From the NCBI RefSeq assembly GCF_009833085.1, contig NZ_QRBZ01000005.1:29292-93291 (forward strand): a stretch of DNA of 64,000 nt. The letters are read 5' to 3'. Origin of the DNA: Nitrosomonas oligotropha (GTDB taxonomy: Bacteria > Pseudomonadota > Gammaproteobacteria > Burkholderiales > Nitrosomonadaceae). Positions 26,368 to 34,632 of the stretch are shown one piece after another. The notes beneath the pieces were generated by a model. It saw only the letters and a program-made list of their open reading frames with translations. It was not told the origin of the DNA and ran no database searches. The translations under genes were made by a program, and so were the position numbers. Each line of letters starts with the position of its first letter. The first letter of the stretch is position 1.

Positions 26368-27687
26368 TTAGAAACTGATTTGGGTGCGGAAAGAAAAAAC
26401 CGACAGATGATCGGTGCGCGCCGCGGTGCCTATGCCGGCATTACCGCGCATGGCTTCGGTCAGGTAGTAGTTGAACATGAAGCGGGTGTTCGGATACGGG
26501 TACCAATTCAAACCCAGCGTAATGACCTGAACCTGGCATTTTGACGTGCCGCTGCGGCACGGATTGGCGCTGAGACTTTGACTGAAATTTTCCGCCAGAT
26601 CGTAACGCCCGGCCAATTCCAGCGCACCCCATTTGCCGTTCGGCTGCGGTTTGCCGAAAGCGCCGCGGTCTTTTCTATACACGGCATGCTCCCCGGTGAT
26701 AAACCAGCTTGCCTGCGCGTAGAACGCTTGGACAGTGGAATCTTTATTGCTGCCGTTTACCTGATGCGTGTTATCGAGCCGTGTGATGGCGTATTCGCTT
26801 TGCAGCGTAAACGGTCCGGCGGAATACGCCGCTTCCGCTGCAAAAGTCGATTGGCTGTTGTGACCCGGCGCGCCCGGGCTGGCTCCGGCAATGCCCAGCG
26901 ATTGGCTGATACCCTGGCGTCCGCCATAAATATCGACAGCACGGGCTTGCAACGAGTCTTTGTTGGCGGTGTCCCGGCTGGCGGAAAGCCCGAGATGCAC
27001 AATATGGCCTTCCTTATCGACCGGCAGCCACACCGCCCGCCCGCCGTAGCTGATGCCTTCCACCGGCAAACCGAAATGCGACAGGCTCATGACATAAACA
27101 CCGAAACCCAGATTATCCTTGACCATCCCGCGATAACCGATGCCGCTTAAAAATTGCCGCCCGCCGTAGATGCCGGTGGACGATGTGGATGGACGTTCCA
27201 TAAGGGTGATCTCGTTGGAACTGGTGATTTCCTCCAATCCCCGGTACGGCTTGAACTGCCCGACGGTCAGTTGCCCGGGGCCAAGTTTGGCGGCTACCCA
27301 AGCTTCGCGCAGACTATGCGGAAAAGCCGTGGTTGCATTGACTGCAAAGTCATTCTCGAATTTAAAACTGACGCCGTAAATTTTGCCCGTGATGGTGGCG
27401 TAGGTTCTGCGCCAATTGAATCCGTCGCGGTCATTGCCGCTCAACAGCTGGCTGCCAAAGGCGGGATAATTTGCACTGGGCTGATCCGGATAGAGTGAGT
27501 GTACGTCGAGGTGGGCACGGCCGTTCAGGCCGATTTCGAAATTACCGTCGTCGCTCTTGATCCTGGGGCCGCCCTTGTAGGTGAAGTTAACCGCATAGCA
27601 CGACGCAATGCCAAAATGGGTTAGTGCCACGAGATTACAGAGCTTGATCGCGCCTTTCAGGCGTTGTTTACATACCAGCACACCCAC
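26368..27687 (-). CDS. Phosphate-selective porin O/P family outer-membrane protein
   Basis: A 439-residue outer-membrane beta-barrel of the OprO/OprP family. The N-terminus has a signal-like hydrophobic segment (NLVALTHFGIASCYA), then the family start FTYKGGPRIKSDDGNFEIGLNGRAHLD, and the typical blocks FNWRRTYATITGKIYGVSFKFENDF, GQFKPYRGLEEITSSNEITLMERP and GRYDLAENF. The C-terminus ends in a phenylalanine (FSFRTQISF), as expected for BAM-dependent insertion. The name reflects the family; the anion actually transported is unknown. Confidence 0.85.
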   Translation of the reverse strand: MGVLVCKQRLKGAIKLCNLVALTHFGIASCYAVNFTYKGGPRIKSDDGNFEIGLNGRAHLDVHSLYPDQPSANYPAFGSQLLSGNDRDGFNWRRTYATITGKIYGVSFKFENDFAVNATTAFPHSLREAWVAAKLGPGQLTVGQFKPYRGLEEITSSNEITLMERPSTSSTGIYGGRQFLSGIGYRGMVKDNLGFGVYVMSLSHFGLPVEGISYGGRAVWLPVDKEGHIVHLGLSASRDTANKDSLQARAVDIYGGRQGISQSLGIAGASPGAPGHNSQSTFAAEAAYSAGPFTLQSEYAITRLDNTHQVNGSNKDSTVQAFYAQASWFITGEHAVYRKDRGAFGKPQPNGKWGALELAGRYDLAENFSQSLSANPCRSGTSKCQVQVITLGLNWYPYPNTRFMFNYYLTEAMRGNAGIGTAARTDHLSVFSFRTQISF

Positions 27688-27795
27688 CCCACCCTTGTAT
27701 GAACGAAGTGCGTTCGATTATATCTCAACCCAAAATGAGTGCATGACATTGTCGATTGTCATTTGGCCCGGCGTTGTAACCGGACAAATCGATAC

Positions 27796-28995
27796 TTAAT
27801 CGGTGCGCAAAGCATCCACCGGATTCAATTTTGCCGCGCGCATCGCCGGTACTACACCGGCAGCAAGACCGATCACCAGTGACAAACCGAGCGCGCCGAA
27901 TACAAAATTCCACGGAATATTCACCGGCAAACCGCTGATCAGCAGTTTGAGCAGCCCCGCAATACCCGATCCGATAAGCAGCCCCGCCAAGCCACCGATG
28001 GTGGACAACGCAGTCGATTCCAATAAAAACAGCAGGCGGATGCGCCCGCGCGTAGCGCCTAATGCAGTGAGCAAACCGATTTCCGATACCCGTTCGGAAA
28101 CGGCGATGTGCATCAATGTGATCATGCCGACCGCACCGACAATCAGCGAAATACCGCCCAGCGCGGCAACCGCGAACTTCAATACACTGAGCACGGTGGA
28201 TAGCGTGCTGAGCATCTGCTGCTGCGGCTTGACGGTAAAATCCTCGCGCCCGTGCCGTGCCGCCAGAATGCGGTTAATGTCGTCGACCACGGCTTGCACC
28301 GGCGCATCCGGGTGGTAAGAAAAATTGATTTCCATCACGCCTTGCCGGTTGAATACTTCCAAAGCCCGGGCCGTCGGCACGAAAACCGTATCGTCAAAAT
28401 CGAAACCGAGCACATTGCCTTTCGATGCCATCACCCCGATGACGCGAAAGCGCGTCCCGCCGACTTGCAGCAACGCACCCAGCGGATTGGCATCGCCGAA
28501 CAATTCGTTGCGCACTTTGGCGCCGAGCACGGCGTACGCACGCGGATTACGCGGATCGTCGTCCGGCAGAAACTGCCCGATAGCGACTTGCATATTAAAT
28601 GCCCGCGCAAAATCAGGTCCCTGCCCGTACGCCGTTACGCGGCGGCTGCGGCCTTGCGCGCGGATTTCCGCGTTACCGGTCACGCTGGCATTGGTGTATT
28701 GCGCGTAGCGGCTTTGTCTTAATGCGATGGCATCGTCAATGGTCAGCAGCCGCGCGCTGCCGATCGCACCGAGCGAACCGCCATGCGTATTGATTTTTCC
28801 CGGCGTGATCGTGACGATATTGGTGCCAAATTGCGTGAATTCCGCCAGCACGAAGCGCTGTACGCCATCACCGATCGCGGTCAGCAAAACCACTGCGGCG
28901 ATACCGACGGCAATTCCGGAAGCCGATAAAAAGGTGCGTAGACGATGCGCTGTGAGTGAGCGGAAGGCGAACTGGAAAGTATCGAGGGTGTTCAT
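27796..28995 (-). CDS. ABC transporter permease, MacB/FtsX type (no ATPase beside it)
   Basis: A 399-residue permease with one N-terminal transmembrane helix (about residues 18-42), a MacB-type periplasmic domain (about 45-260) and three C-terminal helices (about 272-380). The blocks RTFLSASGIAVGIAAVVLLTAIGDG, SERVSEIGLLTALGATRGRIRLLF and the final AAKLNPVDALR are typical. No ATP-binding gene accompanies it; a close relative with adaptor and ATPase lies at 43366-46383 in the same orientation. The two permeases may belong to one exporter operon now separated by the metal and urease genes. Confidence 0.88.
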   Translation of the reverse strand: MNTLDTFQFAFRSLTAHRLRTFLSASGIAVGIAAVVLLTAIGDGVQRFVLAEFTQFGTNIVTITPGKINTHGGSLGAIGSARLLTIDDAIALRQSRYAQYTNASVTGNAEIRAQGRSRRVTAYGQGPDFARAFNMQVAIGQFLPDDDPRNPRAYAVLGAKVRNELFGDANPLGALLQVGGTRFRVIGVMASKGNVLGFDFDDTVFVPTARALEVFNRQGVMEINFSYHPDAPVQAVVDDINRILAARHGREDFTVKPQQQMLSTLSTVLSVLKFAVAALGGISLIVGAVGMITLMHIAVSERVSEIGLLTALGATRGRIRLLFLLESTALSTIGGLAGLLIGSGIAGLLKLLISGLPVNIPWNFVFGALGLSLVIGLAAGVVPAMRAAKLNPVDALRTD

Positions 28996-29070
28996 TGCTT
29001 GCTTACAATAGCATTAAAATCGCGTATTTAATTTTTATGAGCAGTTTAACAAGATCATGATTCTACTTAC

Positions 29071-29907
29071 CTAACGCTTCATTAGGTTTGCTGAGAGACT
29101 ATGAATCGGTTTTGCCAACAATGACAAGCTGAACAGTAGCGCGCTGAATAGAACAATGGTTGTTCCGGAGGCCACATTAAAAATATAGCTGAGATACATA
29201 CCTATTACGCCGGTTACAGACCCTATCAGGGTTGAATAAATGATCATTTTGCTGAAGCTATCCGTAAGCATTCTCGCAGTCATTGCGGGAGCAATCAGTG
29301 TAGCGGCTACCATGGTGACGCCGATTACGTTGAGGGATGCGATGACGGAAAAAGTCAGCAGAAGGGAAAACAAAAATTGCACCGACTCGGTTTTGATGCC
29401 AAATACGCGTGCAGCTTCACTATCAAATGTAGAAAAGAGGAGTGCTCTATACAATAAAAACAGGGTGACCAGTGTGATGGCTGCTACCAATCCGATAACC
29501 ACCAAGTCATGATCAGTGATTCCAAGAATATTACCAAATAAGGCGGCTTCAAAATTTTGTTTAAAGTTGCGCAATTTACTCACGATTGCAACGCCCAAAG
29601 CAAACATGGCTGTTGTCACAATACCGATTGCAGCATCTAATTTGATCTTGTTGTTTTGTGTGATTTTGTTGATGGTCAATATGGCTAACAAACCCATGGC
29701 AAAAGCGCCGGCATAAAAATTCAGATTTAGCGTAAAGCCGACAACGGCACCGCCAATGGCGGCATGAGATAATCCATGCCCGACATAACTCATACCACGT
29801 AGAACGACATATACGCCAATCATGCCACCGGATGCACCGACTAGCAAAGCAGCCAGCAAGGCGCGGCGGAAGAACTCATACTCGAGTGGCTCGAGGAGGA
29901 ACTCCAT
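29071..29907 (-). CDS. Metal ABC transporter permease (ZnuB/cluster 9 type)
   Basis: A 278-residue inner-membrane permease of the Zn/Mn/Fe (cluster 9) importers, with about eight hydrophobic helices. The family blocks LLVGASGGMIGVYVVLRGMSYVGHGLSHAAIGG and LNVIGVTMVAATLIAPAMTARML are clear. Its start overlaps the end of the ATPase gene by one base. The metal could be zinc, manganese or, given nikR nearby, nickel; the sequence alone does not decide. Confidence 0.9.
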   Translation of the reverse strand: MEFLLEPLEYEFFRRALLAALLVGASGGMIGVYVVLRGMSYVGHGLSHAAIGGAVVGFTLNLNFYAGAFAMGLLAILTINKITQNNKIKLDAAIGIVTTAMFALGVAIVSKLRNFKQNFEAALFGNILGITDHDLVVIGLVAAITLVTLFLLYRALLFSTFDSEAARVFGIKTESVQFLFSLLLTFSVIASLNVIGVTMVAATLIAPAMTARMLTDSFSKMIIYSTLIGSVTGVIGMYLSYIFNVASGTTIVLFSALLFSLSLLAKPIHSLSANLMKR

Positions 29908-30725
29908 CAGTGCTTTTCATCCCTAAAATGCAGGGGAGTGCTGTTAGCGATTAACAGATGTCCTTCATATTTAACGATCACAATGTCGCCACCATACGTC
30001 TGAGTCAGGATTTCATTGGTAAAAATATCATGCGGTTGACCTTGCGCGACAACACCTCGATTAAAGCAAATAACCCAGGGTAGATGGGAAGCCACGGCAT
30101 TCAGGTCGTGCGTGGTCAATAAAATGGTCATCCCTTCACGATTGATATCGCCCAATAGATGCAGCACTTCATGCTGGGTTTTGATATCGACGCCTGAAGT
30201 GGGTTCATCCAGAATCAAAAGGTTAGGGTTGCTGATCAATGCGCGTGCAAGAAATGCACGTTGCCGTTGACCACCCGATATATCGATAATATGCTGTTGC
30301 AAGCAATCCTCAACACCCAATCGATAAGCGAGATCATAAACACTTTTACGCTCTTCTTTGCTGAGCCAAGGCAAAATGCGCCCATTGGTATACAGTCCCA
30401 TCGCGATGACTTCTTCGACAGTAACCGGAAAATTCCAATCGACGCTGCCAAGCTGTGGCACATAACCGACAGTGCCTGGCTTCACCTGATTTACTGGATT
30501 GTTGTGCAACAGTATCTTTCCGGAAATCACCGGATGAATGCCTAGAATGATTTTAAGCAGAGTGGTTTTACCACAAGCCGTGGGACCCACAATACCGGCA
30601 AACTGACCTGCCGCTATATCCAATGATAGATCAGAAAATACTACATTTTGTTCATAACCGGCTTTGACATTGCTCAGTTGGACAGCCGCGCTGAATTGCG
30701 CATTAGAAAGCGATGTTGCTTGCAT
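29907..30725 (-). CDS. Metal ABC transporter ATP-binding protein (ZnuC/cluster 9 type)
   Basis: A 272-residue ABC ATPase. Walker A is GPTACGKTT (a cysteine replaces the usual small residue), the signature is DISGGQRQRAFLARAL, Walker B is LLILDEPTSGVD and the switch histidine lies in LLTTHDLN. It couples ATP hydrolysis to the neighbouring permease. The gene overlaps the end of the substrate-binding gene by 23 bases and the permease start by one, a tightly packed operon. Confidence 0.92.
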   Translation of the reverse strand: MQATSLSNAQFSAAVQLSNVKAGYEQNVVFSDLSLDIAAGQFAGIVGPTACGKTTLLKIILGIHPVISGKILLHNNPVNQVKPGTVGYVPQLGSVDWNFPVTVEEVIAMGLYTNGRILPWLSKEERKSVYDLAYRLGVEDCLQQHIIDISGGQRQRAFLARALISNPNLLILDEPTSGVDIKTQHEVLHLLGDINREGMTILLTTHDLNAVASHLPWVICFNRGVVAQGQPHDIFTNEILTQTYGGDIVIVKYEGHLLIANSTPLHFRDEKH

Positions 30726-31680
30726 CGATATTGGCCGTGCAGGTTGGATTGCCTCCGAGTGCTTCAGTCAAGATGGTCATATTGTTGGTCATCATGCCTA
30801 TGAAAGAGTGATTGGGGGAAGCTGGTAGCTCATCATCTGAAAGTTGATCAATAAATTTGACGTTCGCTTCACGTGCGATTTGCTCCATCACTTTACTAGG
30901 AAAAACTTCTGAGCCAAATATTGCAGGCACCCCGGTCTCTTTGATCTGCTTAATAATACCAATGACCTCCTGCGGACCGGGTTCAGAAAAATCAGCGGGT
31001 TGAACGGCTGCAATCACTGTCATGCCATACCGAGGCGCAAAATAGGCGAAGGAATCATGATAAGTGACAAGTTTGCGGTTATTTATGGGAATGGTTTCAA
31101 CACACCTAAAGATTGCTTGATCAAGTTTCTGTAATTTAGCGAGCAATGTCGCAGCATTTTTTTGATAGCTTTCCTTATTTGCTGGATCAAGTGTACTGAG
31201 ATTTTCCTTGATGATTTCAGCGTACCGCATCACCAATTCAATATTCAACCATAAGTGAGGATTCGGATGCCCGTGTTCGCGAGGAAAACTAAAATCATAC
31301 TGCCAATCTTCTTCCCTAAGCGTGCGATTTCCCAATCGCAGGATAGTAGTTTTAGTTTTTTTAACCTTTTCGGCCAATTTCAAAGTAGGCAATTCCAAGT
31401 CAAGGCCATTCACGATAATCATGTCAGCGGCTTGCAACGTTTTTATATCCGAAGGAATGGGCTCAAACGTATGAGAATCGGTGCCATCCGGAACTATTCC
31501 TATGACATGAATATGTGTACCCCCGATGTTTCTAACTATATTAGTTATGGGTGATACCGAAGTCACGATGAATGGTTTTGGATGCTGCTGTGTATCCGCA
31601 GCCAGCAATAAATTCTGCAAAAAAATAAGTGTTAAAGCTAGTACAAGCGTGATACACAAGTTGACCGGCATTTTTGACAC
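30703..31680 (-). CDS. Metal ABC transporter substrate-binding protein (ZnuA/TroA type)
   Basis: A 325-residue periplasmic metal-binding protein of cluster 9. The signal peptide covers roughly residues 5-28. Likely ligand histidines lie in GTDSHTFEP, NPHLWLN and TYHDSFAYF, with an acid in FGSEVFPSKV. The long His-rich loop of classical ZnuA is absent; only REHGHPNPH is there, so specificity for zinc is not certain. The start is a GTG with GAGGAG 6 bases upstream. It is divergent from the TonB receptor gene; both share a 250-base intergenic region with the heptamer repeat. Confidence 0.9.
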   Translation of the reverse strand: MSKMPVNLCITLVLALTLIFLQNLLLAADTQQHPKPFIVTSVSPITNIVRNIGGTHIHVIGIVPDGTDSHTFEPIPSDIKTLQAADMIIVNGLDLELPTLKLAEKVKKTKTTILRLGNRTLREEDWQYDFSFPREHGHPNPHLWLNIELVMRYAEIIKENLSTLDPANKESYQKNAATLLAKLQKLDQAIFRCVETIPINNRKLVTYHDSFAYFAPRYGMTVIAAVQPADFSEPGPQEVIGIIKQIKETGVPAIFGSEVFPSKVMEQIAREANVKFIDQLSDDELPASPNHSFIGMMTNNMTILTEALGGNPTCTANIDASNIAF

Positions 31681-31776
31681 GTGATTCTCCTCAATTGGAT
31701 GCAGGAATGTAAGAAAATAGATAAATTTAAACTAAAAAATTTAGATATTATTTCTAAGAATAAGCACCTAATCGAT

Positions 31777-31803
31777 GTAAGAAAAAATAGAAATTTATCA
31801 TAC
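31777..31803. promoter_or_regulatory. Possible NikR-like operator (imperfect)
   Basis: GTAAGA (31777-31782), a 15-base gap and TCATAC (31798-31803) resemble the enterobacterial NikR operator (GTATGA, 16 bases, TCATAC) with one mismatch and one base less spacing. It lies in the region shared by the metal-binding protein and receptor genes. It could be chance in A+T-rich DNA. Confidence 0.25.
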
Positions 31804-31826
31804 ATTTTAATTGATAGGTATTATAC

Positions 31827-31909
31827 TTCTGCTTTCTGCTTTCTGCTTTCTGCTTTCTGCTTTCTGCTTTCTGCTTTCTGCTTTCTGCTTTCTGCTTTCT
31901 GCTTTCTGC
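31827..31909. repeat. Heptanucleotide tandem repeat (TTTCTGC), about 12 copies
   Basis: Eleven perfect, uninterrupted copies of TTTCTGC run from 31833 to 31909, preceded by a copy lacking its first base (31827-31832). The tract ends 21 bases before the start codon of the TonB-dependent receptor. Uninterrupted short repeats of this kind change copy number by slipped-strand mispairing, so receptor expression may be phase variable. An in-frame TGA (31910-31912) right after the tract means the repeats are not translated as part of the receptor. Confidence 0.95.
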
Positions 31910-31930
31910 TGATTTTTCTCATTTCAAAAA

Positions 31931-34003
31931 ATGAATTTGAATAAAATAACCGAATTGACGACGCAAATACAATTTTTTGTTTGTGTGAGCCTTACGTTAA
32001 TTCCTTACATGGCCAATGCGGCAGGAGTCCCAACACTCAAAGACATCATTATTCGCGCCAACGCGCGGGAATTGATCGGCACTGCAAGTTCCGCCAATGA
32101 AGGCACTGTGCTGAAGCAGCAACTCGATGCGCGCACGGTTTATCGTCCGGGCGAATTACTGGAGACCGTGCCGGGTTTAATCGTCACTCAGCATAGCGGT
32201 GAGGGTAAGGCCAATCAGTATTTTCTGCGCGGCTTTAATTTGGATCATGGCACAGATTTGCGGATTACGGTCGATGGCATGCTGGTCAATCAGCGTTCGC
32301 ACGGGCATGGACAAGGTTGGGCCGACACCAATTTCATCATTCCGGAGTTGATGGGCAACCTGCAATATCTAAAAGGGCCTTACTATGCCAATCAGGGTGA
32401 TTTTTCCTCAGCCGGGGCTGTCAGTATGAGTTATGTCGATAAGTTGCCAAAAGGCATTGCCAGTTATGGTATCGGTCAGCAGGGATTCATGCGGGGATTG
32501 GTCACCAAATCACACGAAGTAGGAGCGGGAAATGTGCTGTATGCGGTGGAGTTACTGACAAAAGACGGCCCTTGGATCAAACACGAGGATTTCAAGAAAT
32601 TTAACGCTGTATTGCGCTATAGCCAGGATACAGGGTCAACCAAATTTAATGTGACGGCTATGGGATATGGTGGAAATTGGAATTCAACCGATCAGATTCC
32701 GGCGCGGGGTGTCGCCACTGGTTTTGTGCCAAGGCTCGGCGCCATCGATCCCAGTAGTGGTGGAGAATCACATCGTTTTAGTCTTTCGAGCGCACTGCAG
32801 CATATCAGCCGTTTTGGGATTACTCAGATGAATCTCTATACGCTTCACAGCAATCTGGCCTTATTTTCAAATTTTACGTATTTTCTTGATGATCCCGTCA
32901 AAGGCGACCAATTTTCCCAGATTGATAAACGTTTTCAGTCGGCGATGAATATCAATCATCTGTGGTCTAATACCATTAAGGGGATCGAAGTCGAGCACAT
33001 GGTGGGTGTTCAGTTCCAAAATGATGTCATCAACAATGGGCTATTGAGCACCAAAGAACGCCAAACCTTATCGACCACGCGCAAAGATCATATCAACCAG
33101 AACAGTATCGGTATTTATTATCAGAACAGCATCCAGTGGTTCGAAAAATTCCGCAGTGTGGCGGGCGTGCGTTCGGATTTCTACTGGTTTGATGTCAATA
33201 GTAATCTCAGCGCGAATTCGGGCAATCGTTACGACAGCATGACCAATCCCAAGCTGAGTTTGATTTTCGGGCCCTGGCAGCAAACGGAACTTTATTTTAA
33301 CTATGGCGGCGGCTTTCATAGTAACGATGCACGCGGCACCACATCCACCATCGATCCCAAGTCCGGCGATCCAGTTCAGCCGGTCAGCCCTCTGGTGCGC
33401 TCAACCGGCTATGAAGTTGGCGTAAGAACAGGGATTGTTCCAGGGCTACAAGCATCGTTTGCATTATTCCGTCTGGATATGGCTTCAGAGCTCCTTTTTG
33501 TGGGTGACGCCGGCACGACGGAAGCCACCCGTCCAAGCAAGCGGGAAGGATTCGAAGTTTCACTGTTCTATAAGCCTAACGATTGGCTAACGGTTGATGT
33601 CGATTATGCGCTCGCGCGGGCGCGTTTCAGCGATTCCGATCCGACGGGCGATCATATACCCGGCGCAATCCAGGGTGTAGGCAAACTGGCGGTTAGCGTG
33701 GACAACCTCGGTCCGTTCTTTGGCAATCTGCAAATGCGTTATTTCGGCAAACGCCCGTTGATCGAAAACAACAGCGTGCAATCCGATCAAACCGTGACGC
33801 TGAACGGCCAGATCGGGTATAAAATCGGCAAAAATGTACAGATGACATTGCAAGGCTTTAATCTATTGAATACGCACGCGCACGCGATCGATTACTACTA
33901 TACTTCCCGGTTACCAGGCGAGCCTGCCGCTGGCGTGAGTGATGTGCATTTCCATCCGATTGAAAGCCGCTCGCTACGCGTCAATTGGATAGCGAATTTT
34001 TAA
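31931..34003 (+). CDS. TonB-dependent outer-membrane receptor, probable metal uptake
   Basis: A 690-residue outer-membrane receptor. After a signal peptide (about 1-30) comes a plug domain with ELLETVPGLIVTQHSGEGKA, YFLRGFNLDHGTD and VDGMLVN, including a histidine-rich RSHGHGQGWAD, then a 22-strand-type barrel ending in phenylalanine (NWIANF). It lies between a metal ABC importer and nikR, so nickel or zinc uptake is the likely job, though no substrate motif proves it. There is no clear Shine-Dalgarno site before the ATG. An 87-codon frame that reads through the upstream heptamers overlaps this start by 14 bases. Confidence 0.9.
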   Translation: MNLNKITELTTQIQFFVCVSLTLIPYMANAAGVPTLKDIIIRANARELIGTASSANEGTVLKQQLDARTVYRPGELLETVPGLIVTQHSGEGKANQYFLRGFNLDHGTDLRITVDGMLVNQRSHGHGQGWADTNFIIPELMGNLQYLKGPYYANQGDFSSAGAVSMSYVDKLPKGIASYGIGQQGFMRGLVTKSHEVGAGNVLYAVELLTKDGPWIKHEDFKKFNAVLRYSQDTGSTKFNVTAMGYGGNWNSTDQIPARGVATGFVPRLGAIDPSSGGESHRFSLSSALQHISRFGITQMNLYTLHSNLALFSNFTYFLDDPVKGDQFSQIDKRFQSAMNINHLWSNTIKGIEVEHMVGVQFQNDVINNGLLSTKERQTLSTTRKDHINQNSIGIYYQNSIQWFEKFRSVAGVRSDFYWFDVNSNLSANSGNRYDSMTNPKLSLIFGPWQQTELYFNYGGGFHSNDARGTTSTIDPKSGDPVQPVSPLVRSTGYEVGVRTGIVPGLQASFALFRLDMASELLFVGDAGTTEATRPSKREGFEVSLFYKPNDWLTVDVDYALARARFSDSDPTGDHIPGAIQGVGKLAVSVDNLGPFFGNLQMRYFGKRPLIENNSVQSDQTVTLNGQIGYKIGKNVQMTLQGFNLLNTHAHAIDYYYTSRLPGEPAAGVSDVHFHPIESRSLRVNWIANF

Positions 34004-34090
34004 CCGGCACAGCAGTGTGAGTTTGCCGTTGCGGCAAGAAAAAGATGTTTATTTTCACCAATCATTATCGATGACAATCGGGGGAGGGTT

Positions 34091-34552
34091 ATGGAACGTT
34101 TTACCATTTCAATGGATGACCAGTTATTCGAGCAATTCGATGCGCTTGCACATGAGCGTGGCTATGATAATCGTTCGGAAGCCATTCGCGATCTTGTTCG
34201 CGAACACCTTGAAACTTCCCGCTTGCAGAAGGACAACAAAGGGTATTGTATTGCTACGCTGAGTTATATTTATAATCATCATGAAAGAGATTTGGCCAGC
34301 CAGGTAACCTCAGCGCATCACCACCATCATGATTTGACCTTATCGAGCATGCATGTCCATATGGATCATGATAATTGCCTGGAAGTGGTCATTCTTCGAG
34401 GCATAATTGAGCACGTCAGGTGTTTTGCCAATCGGGTGATTGCGACCAACGGCGTGCGGCATGGCAAATTGCATATTGTGCCAATCGAGTTCGCACAGGA
34501 GTCACATCCCCATTCAGCTGTTCCGCATACGCATAGCATCCCGCTGACCTGA
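34091..34552 (+). CDS. nikR: Nickel-responsive regulator NikR
   Basis: A 153-residue ribbon-helix-helix repressor with a C-terminal ACT-like nickel domain. The DNA-binding RHH is RFTISMDDQLFEQFD...RSEAIRDLVRE (residues 3-37). The nickel ligands of E. coli NikR (His76, His87, His89, Cys95) correspond to His77, His88, His90 and Cys96 here, all present. Extra histidines occur in a five-His run (76-80) and in a tail SHPHSAVPHTHS. GGGAGGG precedes the ATG. Position between the receptor and the urease genes suggests that it controls nickel uptake for urease. Confidence 0.95.
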   Translation: MERFTISMDDQLFEQFDALAHERGYDNRSEAIRDLVREHLETSRLQKDNKGYCIATLSYIYNHHERDLASQVTSAHHHHHDLTLSSMHVHMDHDNCLEVVILRGIIEHVRCFANRVIATNGVRHGKLHIVPIEFAQESHPHSAVPHTHSIPLT

Positions 34553-34572
34553 GCATATCATTGTATTAGCCG

Positions 34573-34602
34573 CAAAAAAGCCCCGTTAATCAACGAGGCT
34601 TA
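34573..34602 (-). terminator. Rho-independent terminator between nikR and the urea transporter
   Basis: AAGCC and GGCTT (34578-34582 / 34597-34601) with an inner CGTT/AACG pairing form a stem that, read on the minus strand, ends in six T. It would end the urea transporter transcript and may also affect nikR. Confidence 0.75.
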
Positions 34603-34632
34603 ATTTCAAAACATGTTTATTCCTTCTGAGTC

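Noticed and set aside
31827..31909. CRISPR array or VNTR-encoded protein repeat
   Set aside because: There are no spacers, the unit is only 7 bases, and the receptor frame is closed by a stop right after the tract.
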